A DNA stretch of 64,000 nt from Bradyrhizobium sp. cir1. Lineage in GTDB: Bacteria; Pseudomonadota; Alphaproteobacteria; Rhizobiales; Xanthobacteraceae. The stretch covers positions 248,001 to 312,000 of the forward strand of contig NZ_JACIHE010000008.1 of assembly GCF_014198245.1 (NCBI RefSeq), read 5' to 3'. This document shows, in pieces, positions 45,523-54,240 of this stretch (positions are counted from its first letter, which is position 1; each line of letters starts with the position of its first letter). The notes beneath the pieces were generated by a model. It did no database searches, was not told the DNA's origin, and worked only from the letters and a program-made list of their open reading frames with translations. Both the position numbers and the translations under genes were made by a program.

Positions 45523-46538
45523 GAGCCGGCCTCCATGGCAAGCTTGATCAGGCGGGCGCAGTTCTCGTTCTTGTTGGCGTAGTCCTTCCAGGCCGTGTCG
45601 CGCGCAAGCTCCCGCCACGCCTGAACCGTCTTGTCGTCGAGATCGTGCACCGTCGCGCCGGCGGCCTGGTAGACCTTGGCCACGCGGACGTCGTCCTCCA
45701 CCGCCGCTGCGCGGCCGAACGCTTCGAGCTCGGCTCCGACCGAGACGATGACGTCGCGCTCCTCGCTCGAAAGCCGGTCGAACACCGCCTTCGACATCAC
45801 CAGCGGCTCGAGCATGAACCAGTAGCTCTTGGCCCGTCCGGTCGTCAGATGCTTGGCGAGCTCTTCCAGACGGAACGAGGTGAGGCTGGTGGACGAGGTG
45901 AGGGCGGCATCGCATGCGCCGGTCTGCATCGCCGCATAGAGTTCGTTGGAGGGAAGCGACAGCACCGAGGCGCCGGCAGCCTGCAGCACGAGATCCATCT
46001 CGCGCGAGCCGCCGCGGATCTTCATTCCCTTGGCATCGCCGACCTCGACCAGCGGACGCGCACGGCTGGCGACGCCGCCGGCCTGCCAGATCCAGGTGAT
46101 GATGACGAGGCCCTTGGCGGCGAGAAACTTGCTGAACTCCTGGCCGATCGGCTTGTTCTTCCAGCCGAGGCCTTCGTCGTAACCCGTGACGAGGCCGGGC
46201 ATCAGGCCGATGTTCAGTTCGGGAAGATCGCCGCCGGCGTAGGAGATCGGGATGAGGCTCATGTCGAGCGCGCCTTTGCGCATCGCCGAGACCTGCGCGT
46301 TGGTCTTCATCAGCGACGAGCCCGGATAGATCTCGGCGGTCATCGCGCCCTTGCTGCGCTCCTGGATCAGGGCCGCAAAGCGCCGGCAGAGCCGGTCTCG
46401 GAAATCGCCCTCGGTCGCGGTGCCTCCGGGAAACTGGTGCGAGATCTTCAGGGCCGTGGCCGCGCGCGCCTTTCCGAACCGGAGCAGGGCCGGAGCCGCG
46501 ATCCCCAAGGCCAGGGCCTGGCGTCTTGAAATCCTCAT
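45519..46538 (-). CDS. matP: TRAP transporter solute-binding protein (DctP family), malonate system
   Basis: The ATG at 46538 follows GGGAGGT on the minus strand and gives 339 residues. The N-terminus MRISRRQALALGIAAPALLRF is a Tat-like or Sec signal with cleavage near KARAA. The DctP fold motifs KISHQFPGGTATEGDF and GMKIRGGSREMDLVLQAAGASVLSLPSNELYAAMQTGACDA are present, including the Arg that pairs with a substrate carboxylate. The ligand is inferred to be malonate from the matAB neighbours. Confidence 0.9.
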   Translation of the reverse strand: MRISRRQALALGIAAPALLRFGKARAATALKISHQFPGGTATEGDFRDRLCRRFAALIQERSKGAMTAEIYPGSSLMKTNAQVSAMRKGALDMSLIPISYAGGDLPELNIGLMPGLVTGYDEGLGWKNKPIGQEFSKFLAAKGLVIITWIWQAGGVASRARPLVEVGDAKGMKIRGGSREMDLVLQAAGASVLSLPSNELYAAMQTGACDAALTSSTSLTSFRLEELAKHLTTGRAKSYWFMLEPLVMSKAVFDRLSSEERDVIVSVGAELEAFGRAAAVEDDVRVAKVYQAAGATVHDLDDKTVQAWRELARDTAWKDYANKNENCARLIKLAMEAGS

Positions 46539-46580
46539 TCCATACCTCCCGTTGCTAGATTGCATTTTTTAGTTCTAATC

Positions 46581-46661
46581 TTGCATACAATTACTATATG
46601 AACTGCATGCTGTATGTCTTGTCAAGTCTATGGTATGGAACTACGGGATCAGGTGTATACA
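46581..46661. promoter_or_regulatory. Candidate MatR operators in the matR/matP intergenic region
   Basis: The divergent gap is AT-rich and contains TTGCATACAA at 46581-46590 (palindromic but for one base pair) and a perfect TGTATACA palindrome at 46654-46661 that touches the ATG of the regulator. GntR/FadR-type regulators such as MatR bind TTGTATACAA-like dyads, so these are plausible sites for control of the transporter and for autoregulation. A third TGTATGTCTTG motif lies at 46611-46621. Confidence 0.55.
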
Positions 46662-47348
46662 ATGAGCCAGGCCTTCCGACTGAAGCAGTCGATCGAAGAC
46701 GCTGTGATTGCGGGGGAATTCCTGCCGGGCGATCGCTTGGACGAGGCTTCGCTCGCGGAGCGATTCGGGGTGTCGCGCACCCCCATTCGGGAGGCGCTGC
46801 TTCAGCTCGGCGCCGAAGGCTTCATCGATGTCCGCCCGCGCCGGGGCGCAATCGTCAGCGTCCCGTCACCGACCCGGTTGTTCGAGATGTTCGAGACCAT
46901 GGCCGAGATCGAGAGCGCCTGCGGACGGCTGGCCGCGCGCCGGCTGACGCCGGACAATGACGCGGCGATGGAGGCGGCGCACCGCGCCTGCGAGATTGCC
47001 GCGCGCGAAGGCGACAGCGAGCAGTACTACGCGGACAACCGCAATTTCCATGAAGCGATCTATCGCGCCAGCCGCAACAGCTTCCTGGCCGATCAGGCTT
47101 TCGCCCTGCACAAGCGTTTGAGCGCCTATCGCCGCATCCAGCTTCGGGCGCGCAATCGTCTGCTGCAATCGCTGCAGGAGCACGCCGGGATTCTCGAAGC
47201 GATTCGTGCCGGCGACGAGCAACTCGCCGCGACGCGGTTGCACGACCACGTTCTCGTGCAGGGCGAGCGGTTCTCGGACATGGTGCTCGGCCTTGCCGGC
47301 GATCGACGTTCGGATGCGGCCGGAAGCAGGAGCGGAACGCCGAAATAG
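46662..47348 (+). CDS. matR: GntR-family (FCD domain) regulator of the malonate operon
   Basis: I choose the ATG at 46662 (228 residues); earlier in-frame ATGs at 46614 and 46635 have no RBS and would add non-conserved residues. The N-terminal winged HTH reads EDAVIAGEFLPGDRLDEASLAERFGVSRTPIREALLQL. The C-terminal all-helical FCD domain has the metal-site residues in NRNFHEAIYRAS and EHAGILEAIRAGD...LHDHV. It diverges from matP, the arrangement of matR in rhizobia. Malonate or malonyl-CoA would be the effector, by analogy. Confidence 0.88.
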   Translation: MSQAFRLKQSIEDAVIAGEFLPGDRLDEASLAERFGVSRTPIREALLQLGAEGFIDVRPRRGAIVSVPSPTRLFEMFETMAEIESACGRLAARRLTPDNDAAMEAAHRACEIAAREGDSEQYYADNRNFHEAIYRASRNSFLADQAFALHKRLSAYRRIQLRARNRLLQSLQEHAGILEAIRAGDEQLAATRLHDHVLVQGERFSDMVLGLAGDRRSDAAGSRSGTPK

Positions 47349-47382
47349 CTGGAGACGGGCGGACGATTTCCGCTCGCCCGGC

Positions 47383-47973
47383 TCACCGATCCGTTCGCGG
47401 TCCGCCGCCCAGCTTGATGGCGGCCTCGACCGCGTTCTCCAGGATCTCTTCCGACAATTGCCTGTCGCTGACCGCGCGCGACAATTGCAGCGCGCCGACC
47501 ATCGTGGCGTAGATCGCGATTGCCCCGCGGCGCCGATCGTCCGCGGAACCTTGCGGGAGTTGCTCCGCCAGCAGCGCGATGATGTCGGACATCTTCGCGG
47601 TGAAGGCCTCGCGTGTCGTCTTCGGGTGCCGCGCGATCTCGGATACGAGCGCCGCTGTCGGGCAGCCGCTCGCCGCGCGGTCGCGATGGCGCGGCGAGAG
47701 GTAGTCGCGGATCGTGGTCTCGAACGCAATCCCGTTCGCGAGATTGTCCTTGAGTCGCTGCTCGCGCCGTTCCAGCGCTTCCAGCAGCGCCGCGCGCACC
47801 AGATCCTCCTTGGATTCAAAGTGCGTGTAGAAGGCGCCGTTGGTCAGGCCCGCCGCCGACATGATGCCGGCAAGCCCGACCGCGGCGATGCCGCTCTCGC
47901 GGAACTGTGCCGATGCGACGTCGAGAATGTGGCTCCGTGTCGCGTCCCTGTGGCCCTTGTCGTAACGCGCCAT
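47383..47973 (-). CDS. TetR/AcrR-family transcriptional regulator
   Basis: The ATG at 47973 gives 196 residues; an in-frame ATG at 48009 lies too far upstream of the HTH. The HTH at ~8-52 reads RSHILDVASAQFRESGIAAVGLAGIMSAAGLTNGAFYTHFESKEDLV, with the AFYTHFxSKEDL recognition signature. The C-terminal domain resembles the AcrR/NemR-like group (GCPTAALVSEIARH). It diverges from the MATE transporter gene across a palindrome, indicating that it represses the pump and itself. Confidence 0.92.
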   Translation of the reverse strand: MARYDKGHRDATRSHILDVASAQFRESGIAAVGLAGIMSAAGLTNGAFYTHFESKEDLVRAALLEALERREQRLKDNLANGIAFETTIRDYLSPRHRDRAASGCPTAALVSEIARHPKTTREAFTAKMSDIIALLAEQLPQGSADDRRRGAIAIYATMVGALQLSRAVSDRQLSEEILENAVEAAIKLGGGPRTDR

Positions 47974-48030
47974 CCTGCCTCCTTGCGATCCCGCATTCGG
48001 CCCGGCCACAAAATCGTGAGGCGCGGCCCT

Positions 48031-48073
48031 ATTGCATTGCGATCATAATAATAGATTATGGTCATAATGCAAT
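48031..48073. promoter_or_regulatory. 43-bp imperfect palindrome, TetR-type operator
   Basis: The outer arms ATTGCATT and AATGCAAT are perfect complements, and inner CATAAT/ATTATG segments also pair around a TAATA-like centre. The block is AT-rich in otherwise GC-rich DNA. It lies between the divergent TetR and MATE genes, 58 bases from the TetR start and 43 bases from the MATE start. Confidence 0.75.
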
Positions 48074-48115
48074 GGGCGGCCGTCGGGCGGTCCGAAAGAT
48101 GAACAGGATCGCACC

Positions 48116-49558
48116 ATGTCCGTCGAGGATGCTGCCGCGCCGCCCTTGTCCGCTGCGCAATTGATGGCCCGCCCCGCGGCCCCGCTTCGCCCGGCGGCGC
48201 CGGCCCCGAGCGCCGCCGAGCAGAGGCGTGCGGCACTGCTGACGGCGCCGATCCTCGCCACGCTGCTCAAGCTCGCCGCGCCGACCGTGACCGTCCTGGT
48301 GGCGCAGACGGCGGTGAACATTGCGGAGGCCTACTATGTCGGCTTCCTCGGCACCGACGCGCTGGCAGGCGCCGCGCTCGTGTTCCCCATCTTCATGCTG
48401 ATGACCATGATGTCGAATGGCGGGTTCGGCTCCGGCGTTGCATCTTCGGTCGCCCGCGCGGTCGGCGCGGGCCGCCGCGATGACGCCGAGGCGGCGCTGT
48501 TTCATGCGGTGGTGCTCGCGATTATCGCGGGCGGCGTGTTCACGTCTGGCGTGATCTTCGCAGGCCCGCATCTCTATCGCGCCCTTGGCGGCACGGACGG
48601 TGCACTCGCTGCCGCCACCACCTATTCCAATTATCTCTTCGCCGGCGCCATTCCGGTGTGGATTGTCAATCTGCAGGCGGCGGCGCTGCGCGGCTCCGGC
48701 AATGTCAGGGTGCCTGCGCTGGTGACGCTGGTCGGCGCGATCGTGACTATTCCGGTCTCGCCGGCGCTGATCTTCGGCTTCGGGCCGATCCCGCGGCTCG
48801 GCATTGGCGGCGCCGGCGTCGCCTTCGGTCTCTATTACGGCGCGGCGATGCTGTTCCTGCTGCGCTACATGGCGTCGGGCGCGACCGGCCTGAAGCTGCA
48901 CATCGTGCCGCTCCGCGCAAAGATCTTCGGCGACATGCTCAAGGTCGGTATCCCCACCGCGCTCAACGCCGTGCTGACCAATCTCACCGTCATCGTCGTC
49001 ACCGGCGCGGTCGGCCTGTTCGGCACCTCTGCGCTTGCCGGCTACGGCATCGCCTCGCGGCTCGACTACATCATGATCCCGCTGCTGTTCGGTATCAGCA
49101 CGGCGACGCTGACCATGGTCGGCGTCAACATGGGGGCCGGGCAGCTGGCGCGGGCGCGGAAAATCGGCTGGATCAGCGGCGTTGTCGGGATGGCCATGAC
49201 GGGCGCGATCGGCCTCCTGGTCGCGATCTTCCCGACGGCCTGGCTCCACCTCTTCAGCCACGACGCCGAGGTGGTGAGCCAGGGCATGACGTACCTGCGC
49301 ATCGTCGCACCGGCCTATGCCGCGCTCGGCTTCGGCTTCGTGACATCCTTCGCAGTCCAGGGCACAGGTCGCGCCATGGGCCCGCTCGCGTCCTCGATCG
49401 CGCGCATCCTGATCGCGGCCGGCGGCGGCTGGATCGCGGTGGCAAGCTTTGGCGCCGGCATGGCGGGACTCGCCGCCATGGTCACGGTCTCACTGGTCGC
49501 CTATGCGGCAATTTGCGCGCTGATCATGCTATCGCCATCGACCTGGCGGTCCGAATAG
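48116..49558 (+). CDS. MATE-family multidrug efflux transporter
   Basis: This 480-residue protein has a Pro/Ala-rich cytoplasmic N-terminal tail of ~38 residues and then twelve hydrophobic helices in two homologous halves. MATE hallmarks are LLKLAAPTVTVLVAQTAVNIAEAYYVGFLGTDALAGAALVFP in the first half and VGIPTALNAVLTNLTVIVVTGAVGLFGTSALAGYGIASRLDYI in the second. It exports cationic or lipophilic compounds using Na+ or H+. Control by the divergent TetR regulator is likely. An alternative start 16 codons on would shorten the tail. Confidence 0.93.
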   Translation: MSVEDAAAPPLSAAQLMARPAAPLRPAAPAPSAAEQRRAALLTAPILATLLKLAAPTVTVLVAQTAVNIAEAYYVGFLGTDALAGAALVFPIFMLMTMMSNGGFGSGVASSVARAVGAGRRDDAEAALFHAVVLAIIAGGVFTSGVIFAGPHLYRALGGTDGALAAATTYSNYLFAGAIPVWIVNLQAAALRGSGNVRVPALVTLVGAIVTIPVSPALIFGFGPIPRLGIGGAGVAFGLYYGAAMLFLLRYMASGATGLKLHIVPLRAKIFGDMLKVGIPTALNAVLTNLTVIVVTGAVGLFGTSALAGYGIASRLDYIMIPLLFGISTATLTMVGVNMGAGQLARARKIGWISGVVGMAMTGAIGLLVAIFPTAWLHLFSHDAEVVSQGMTYLRIVAPAYAALGFGFVTSFAVQGTGRAMGPLASSIARILIAAGGGWIAVASFGAGMAGLAAMVTVSLVAYAAICALIMLSPSTWRSE

Positions 49559-49786
49559 GGGCCGTTCACCTGATGCTGGCGACGCCGATCGCCAGCACCG
49601 ACATGTGATGGCCCATGACGCCTGCGGAAAAGCGTCGGATTGCCCGCGAATTCGTTTCCTATTTTGCGCCGAATGGAGAAAGGCTCGCCCGCTCCGGCAG
49701 CCAATATGGATTTCCTTTTCATTGATTTCGCCCGGCAGAGAAGCGAATACGGTTCCGATCAATACTTAAGACCCGTGGAGACCAAG

Positions 49787-50569
49787 ATGTCCTTTCGCCC
49801 CGCCGTGATCCTCGCGACCGTGCTCGCCGCATGGTCCGCCGCAGCCGCGGCCGAGACCATCAAGATCGGCGTGACGCCGGGGCCGCATGCGCAGATCCTC
49901 GAAGCCGTGAAGCCGATCGCCGCCAAGCAGGGCCTCGATATCCAGCTGCTCGAATTCTCCGATTACGTGGTGCCGAACGCCGCGCTCGATGCCGGCGAGA
50001 TCCAGGCCAATTCGTTCCAGAACCAGCCCTATCTCGACAACCAGAAGGCCGACCGCGGCTACAAGATCGAGGCCGTCGGCCTCACCGTGAACTTCCCGAT
50101 CGGCGTCTATTCGAAGAAGCACAAGGCCTTCGCCGATATCCCCGAGGGCGGCAAGGTCTCGATCCCGAACGATCCGACCAACGGCGGCCGCGTGCTGCTG
50201 CTGCTCCGCGACAAGGGCGTGATCAAGCTGAAGGACGGCACGGGCTTCAAGCCGACGGTGCTCGACATCACCGAGAATCCCAAGAAGCTGAAGTTCATCG
50301 AGGTCGATGCGGCGCAGGCCCCGCGCGCGCTCGACGACGTCGACGCAGCCGCGATCAACACCAACTATGCAACCCAGGCGGGCCTCGATCCGGTGAAGGA
50401 CCCGATCCTGCGCGAAGACCCGAAGGGGCCCTATGTCAACCTGATCGCGGTGCGCACTGCCGACAAGGACAAGCCCTGGGTCAAGGTTCTGGTGGACAGC
50501 TATCACACGCCCGAGGTCAAGGAGTTCGTCCTGACCAAGTTCAAGGGTGCGGTGCTGCCGAGCTGGTAG
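49787..50569 (+). CDS. MetQ/NlpA-family solute-binding protein (methionine-type ABC importer)
   Basis: The ATG at 49787 gives 260 residues: a signal peptide (about 1-22, SAAAAAE), then the MetQ fold with IKIGVTPGPHAQILEAVKPIAAKQGLDI, NAALDAGEIQANSFQNQPYLDNQ, KVSIPNDPTNGGRVLLLL and INTNYATQAGLDP. There is no lipobox cysteine near the cleavage site, so unlike E. coli MetQ it is probably soluble. The cognate metN and metI genes are missing here. Next to the flavin monooxygenase it may bind a sulfur compound rather than methionine. Confidence 0.88.
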   Translation: MSFRPAVILATVLAAWSAAAAAETIKIGVTPGPHAQILEAVKPIAAKQGLDIQLLEFSDYVVPNAALDAGEIQANSFQNQPYLDNQKADRGYKIEAVGLTVNFPIGVYSKKHKAFADIPEGGKVSIPNDPTNGGRVLLLLRDKGVIKLKDGTGFKPTVLDITENPKKLKFIEVDAAQAPRALDDVDAAAINTNYATQAGLDPVKDPILREDPKGPYVNLIAVRTADKDKPWVKVLVDSYHTPEVKEFVLTKFKGAVLPSW

Positions 50570-50704
50570 GCAGTCTGCCCGCGCAAAGTCCATGTAAGGG
50601 CGATCCGGCGGGCAGCCTTGCGTATGAGCCTTGCGCAATGCCCGCTTGTCTGGAGCTGCGGCAACCGACATCATCGGGGCCCATCCTCGCCCGACAGGGA
50701 TCGT

Positions 50705-51742
50705 ATGAAACGCTTTGCCAACCTGAAACGCCTGGGCTTCTTCACGCGGCTGCTCGACGAGGCACCGGCGGCGGACCGCTACCGCTTCGCGGCCGAGCAG
50801 ATCGTGCGCGCCGAGAAGGCCGGGCTCGATTCCGCGTGGATCGCGCAGCATCATTTCCACGAACGCGAGGGCGGCCTGCCGTCGCCCTTCACCTTCCTCG
50901 GCTATGTCGCAGCCCAGACCTCACGCATCCGCCTCGGCACCGGCATCGTGACGCTGCCGCTGGAGAATGCGGTTAGGGTGGCGGAGGACGCCGCTGTGCT
51001 CGATCTCCTCTGCAACGGCCGCTTCGAGCTCGGCGTCGGCACCGGTGGCAATCCGTCGGCCTTTGCCGCCTTCGGCCTCGACGGCGCCCAGCGCAACGAG
51101 ATCTTTGCACGCAATCTGGACATCGTCCGCAAGGCACTGACCGGCAAGCAGCTCGACGGCGGCGACACGCTTTATCCGCAGCGGCCGCAACTGGACAAGC
51201 GCATCTGGCAGGCGACGTTCTCCGTCGCCGGCGGCGCGCGGGCCGGCAAGGCCGGCGATGGCCTCCTGCTGTCGCGCACCCAGCCGCGATCCAAGGACGC
51301 GCCAAAGGCGACGCTCGCCGAGATCCAGAACCCGATCATCGATGCCTATCTCGAAGCGCTGCCGCCGGGCTGCGAGCCGCGCATCATGGCCTCACGCAGC
51401 GTCTTCGTCGCCGACGACCATCGCGAGGCGATGCGTCTTGCCGACACCGGACTGCGCCGCGCGCTGCCGCAATTCATGAAGGGCGGTCACCTTCCGCCGG
51501 GCGAGACGCTGGAGGAGATGATCACCGCGTTCGACACCCATGTCGGCGCCGCCGACGAGGTGATCGCCTCGCTGCGTACCGACGCCACGCTGGAGCGGGT
51601 GACCGATCTCGTCTTCCAGGTGCATTCGGTCGATGCGCCGCACCCTCACGTCCTGCGCTCGATCGAGCTGGTCGCGGAGAAGGTGGCGCCAGCGCTGGGC
51701 TGGACCCGGGCGGCGGTGGCTGATGTTGCGCTGGCCGGTTGA
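50705..51742 (+). CDS. Luciferase-like (LLM) FMN-dependent monooxygenase, KPN_01858-type
   Basis: The ATG at 50705 gives 345 residues with the bacterial luciferase TIM-barrel fold: FFTRLLDEAPAADRYRFAAEQIVRAEKAGLDSAWIAQHHFHEREGGLPSPFTFLGYVAAQTSRIRLGTGI, then NPSAFAAFGLDG and QATFSVAGGARAGKAGDGLLLSR. The family is annotated as putative FMN-dependent luciferase-like monooxygenase. It commonly occurs with the two AhpD/CMD-type genes that follow and with ABC importers. It probably oxygenates the imported compound with reduced FMN from an unlinked reductase. Confidence 0.88.
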   Translation: MKRFANLKRLGFFTRLLDEAPAADRYRFAAEQIVRAEKAGLDSAWIAQHHFHEREGGLPSPFTFLGYVAAQTSRIRLGTGIVTLPLENAVRVAEDAAVLDLLCNGRFELGVGTGGNPSAFAAFGLDGAQRNEIFARNLDIVRKALTGKQLDGGDTLYPQRPQLDKRIWQATFSVAGGARAGKAGDGLLLSRTQPRSKDAPKATLAEIQNPIIDAYLEALPPGCEPRIMASRSVFVADDHREAMRLADTGLRRALPQFMKGGHLPPGETLEEMITAFDTHVGAADEVIASLRTDATLERVTDLVFQVHSVDAPHPHVLRSIELVAEKVAPALGWTRAAVADVALAG

Positions 51743-51776
51743 TCGGAATGAATGTGATTGCGTTGCAAAAGGCTGA

Positions 51777-52379
51777 ATGATGGCAACAACAGATATCATC
51801 GACACGCTCGCCGGGATCGAGCCGGGATCGGCGCTGGACGCCATCCGCGCACGCCGCCTGCAGGCGCGCGAGAACGCGCAGAAGAGCTATCTCTCGCTGT
51901 TCGAGCCGATCGACGCCGGCGATTTTTCGCTTGCCGAACGCGCCGCGGTCGCGGCCTTCGTGACCGGGCTCCATGGCGAGTCCCCCATTGCCGCCTTCTA
52001 TCGCGAGAAGCTCGCAGCGAATGCCGATGGAGCGGCGCTGGTCGAGCCGATCAAGGCCGAGATCGAGCGCGGCAAGACGTCGGGCCCATACGGCACCTTT
52101 CCGGCCGGCCCCTTGTCGGTCGAGAACAAGGCCGGCTTGATCTATCGAGTGAGTCCCGAGCGCAAGTCCGTCCTCGGCGCCCGGCTGGTTGCGGCGCTTG
52201 AGCATGCGCATCTTCTGGTCTTCCGCCCGCGCGATGCCGCATCCGCCGACATGAAGGCGCTGCTCGCCGCCGGCTGGTCGACCACCGGCATCGTCACGTT
52301 CTCCCAGCTCGTTGCGTTCCTCTCGTTCCAGGTCCGCGTCGTCAGCGGCTTGCGCACGCTCGCAGCGGCAAGCGCGTAG
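51777..52379 (+). CDS. CMD-domain protein, Avi_7170-type
   Basis: This 200-residue protein begins MMATTDIIDTLAGIEPGSALDAIRARRLQARENAQKSY, the signature of the CMD family that accompanies the luciferase-like enzyme. The all-helical carboxymuconolactone-decarboxylase-like fold extends to STTGIVTFSQLVAFLSFQVRVVSGLRTL. The catalytic CxxC of AhpD is absent, so peroxidase activity is unlikely and a partner or oligomer role is possible. It starts 34 bases after the monooxygenase gene and ends 11 bases before the next gene. Confidence 0.85.
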   Translation: MMATTDIIDTLAGIEPGSALDAIRARRLQARENAQKSYLSLFEPIDAGDFSLAERAAVAAFVTGLHGESPIAAFYREKLAANADGAALVEPIKAEIERGKTSGPYGTFPAGPLSVENKAGLIYRVSPERKSVLGARLVAALEHAHLLVFRPRDAASADMKALLAAGWSTTGIVTFSQLVAFLSFQVRVVSGLRTLAAASA

Positions 52380-52390
52380 GAGGCTGCATC

Positions 52391-52966
52391 ATGAGCACCG
52401 TCAATCCGCCCGTCGTCTTCACCCAGGACGAACTCGGCTGGGTGTCGTGGATCGATCCGCTGCCCGAGGCCGAGCTGACCGAGCGGCACTTCGCCGGCCT
52501 CGTCGATCGTGCCCGCGCCAAGTCGGAATATTTTCGCCTTCTGGTGCGCGACCCCGAAGTCCTCGAAGCCCGCACCAAGACCGACAAGGACATCTTCTAC
52601 AACGTCGCCGACGGCCTGCCGCGCGCCGAGCGCGAGCTCGCTGCGGCTGCGACCTCGCGCTATAACGGCTGCATCTATTGCGCCTCCGTGCATGCGCGCT
52701 TTGCCAGCACCTATTCCAAGCGCCGCGACGACGTGCAGCGCCTGCTCGACGAAGGCGTCGGGGCCGATCTCGGCGAGCGCTGGAATGCGGTGGTCAAGGC
52801 CTCGGTGGCACTGGCCGGGACGCCGATCGCATTCGGTCCCGACAATATCGCGGAGCTGCGCCGCGCCGGTCTCGACGACGCCGAGATCGTCGACGTCATC
52901 AACGGCGCCTCGTTCTTCAACTGGGCGAACCGGCTGATGCTGTCGCTCGGCGAGCCTTCGAAATAG
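52391..52966 (+). CDS. Alkylhydroperoxidase (AhpD) domain protein, Avi_7169-type
   Basis: This 191-residue AhpD/CMD-fold protein keeps the redox pair in the YNGCIYCASVHARFAS motif (Cys-x-x-Cys followed by the conserved His), typical of active AhpD-like peroxidases. The N-terminal LGWVSWIDPLPEAELTERHFAGL and C-terminal FNAVVxAS-like and VINGASFFNWANRLMLSLGEP segments mark the Avi_7169 family. It could detoxify peroxides produced by the luciferase-like enzyme or complete its reaction. It closes the three-gene set before the ABC importer. Confidence 0.88.
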   Translation: MSTVNPPVVFTQDELGWVSWIDPLPEAELTERHFAGLVDRARAKSEYFRLLVRDPEVLEARTKTDKDIFYNVADGLPRAERELAAAATSRYNGCIYCASVHARFASTYSKRRDDVQRLLDEGVGADLGERWNAVVKASVALAGTPIAFGPDNIAELRRAGLDDAEIVDVINGASFFNWANRLMLSLGEPSK

Positions 52967-53024
52967 GCAATCTCACCGGCACAAGAATTGCTGCTTGTAT
53001 CAACTAAAGTGGATGGAGCCGTGC

Positions 53025-54182
53025 ATGAGCAACATCGATCGTCGTACCCTGGTCAAAGGCTCGCTCGCCGCGATGATGGCGGGCGCGGCCTTCTCGCGCG
53101 CCGCCTTTGCGCAAGCCGCCGAGCCGATCCTGCTCGGAGTCAGCGGTCCCCTCACGGGACCGAATGCGCAATATGGCACGCAGTGGAAGCAGGGTTTTGA
53201 CCTCGCGCTCGACGAGATCACGGCTGCCGGCGGCATCAACGGCCGCAAGCTCGCCTATCAATTCGAGGACAGCCAGAGCGACCCGCGGCAGTCTGTCGCG
53301 ATCGCGCAGAAGTTTGTCTCCGACCCTCGGATCGTTTTGGAACTCGGCGATTTCTCCAGTCCCGCCTCGATGGCGGCCTCTCCGATCTACCAGCGCGGCG
53401 GCCTCGTGCAGTTCGGCTTCACCAATTCGCACCCTGACTTCACCAAGGGCGGCGACTTCATGTGGAGCACGTCCGTGAGCCAGGCCGACGAGCAGCCGTT
53501 GCTGGCCGCCTATGCCGTCAAGCGCCTCGGCCTGAAGAAGCTCGCGGTGCTGCATCTCAACACCGATTGGGGCCGTACCAGCCGCGACTATTTCGTCAAG
53601 GCCGCCAAGGAATACGGCGCCGAGGTCGCGGTGACCGAAGGCTACATCGCGGAGGAGCGCGACTTCCGCTCGACGCTGGTGCGGGTGCGCGACGCCAATC
53701 CGGACGGACTCATCTTAATCTCCTATTATTCGGACGGCGCGCTGATTGCGCGCCAGGCCCGCCAGGTCGGCCTGAAGCAGATGATCTGCGCGGCAAGCTC
53801 GGTCTACTCGCCGAAATTCCTGGAGCTCGGCGGCGAGGCGGTCGAGGACGTCCATCTCGGCACGCGCTATTTCCCCGAGGATCCCCGGCCCGAGGTGAAG
53901 AAATTCATCGCCGGCTTCAAGGCCAAGTATGGCGGGCAGGAGCCCGACGCCTTCAACGCCTATGCCTATGACGCGATGAACATGGCGGCCGCCGTCGTCA
54001 AGATCGGCGGCACCGACCGCCGTGCCATCCGCGACGCCTTCGCCAAGGTGAAGGATGTCTCGAGCGTCATCTTTGGCCGGGCGACGTTCGACGTCGAGAG
54101 CCGCCGCGTCAAGGGCGCCATGAACGCCGAGCTCGTCGTGCGCAAGGGCCAGTTCGCGCTCTGGGACGGCAAGCCGACCTGA
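53025..54182 (+). CDS. Branched-chain amino acid-type ABC transporter solute-binding protein, Tat-exported
   Basis: The ATG at 53025 gives 385 residues with a twin-arginine signal (IDRRTLVKGSLAAMMAG) cleaved near FAQAA. The LivK/Peripla_BP_6 motifs are LLGVSGPLTGPNAQYGTQWKQGFDLALDEITAAGGINGRKL, DSQSDPRQSVAIAQKFV and GYIAEERDFRSTLVRVRDANPDGLILISYYSDGALIARQARQVG. Members bind amino acids, amides, urea or aromatic acids. The substrate is not deducible; the preceding oxidative genes suggest a sulfur- or nitrogen-containing organic compound. Confidence 0.9.
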   Translation: MSNIDRRTLVKGSLAAMMAGAAFSRAAFAQAAEPILLGVSGPLTGPNAQYGTQWKQGFDLALDEITAAGGINGRKLAYQFEDSQSDPRQSVAIAQKFVSDPRIVLELGDFSSPASMAASPIYQRGGLVQFGFTNSHPDFTKGGDFMWSTSVSQADEQPLLAAYAVKRLGLKKLAVLHLNTDWGRTSRDYFVKAAKEYGAEVAVTEGYIAEERDFRSTLVRVRDANPDGLILISYYSDGALIARQARQVGLKQMICAASSVYSPKFLELGGEAVEDVHLGTRYFPEDPRPEVKKFIAGFKAKYGGQEPDAFNAYAYDAMNMAAAVVKIGGTDRRAIRDAFAKVKDVSSVIFGRATFDVESRRVKGAMNAELVVRKGQFALWDGKPT

Positions 54183-54188
54183 CCTGAT

Positions 54189-54210
54189 GGCCGGAGCAAC
54201 CGCTCCGGCC
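54189..54210 (+). terminator. Hairpin between the binding-protein and permease genes (attenuator-like)
   Basis: A perfect 9-bp stem (GGCCGGAGC/GCTCCGGCC) with a 4-base loop sits 7 bases after the binding-protein stop, followed by CGCTTTCCCTT. Such structures commonly let the binding protein be made in excess of the membrane genes by partial termination or by 3-prime protection. Confidence 0.65.
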
Positions 54211-54240
54211 GCTTTCCCTTACCCAAGCGGGGACCAACGT

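Noticed and set aside
49559..49786. SAM riboswitch before the MetQ-like gene
   Set aside because: I looked for SAM-I or SAM-II conserved segments and pairing and found none that I could defend.
50575..50615. Terminator after the MetQ-like gene
   Set aside because: The 8-bp CTGCCCGC/GCGGGCAG stem has a 25-base loop, too open to call as a terminator.
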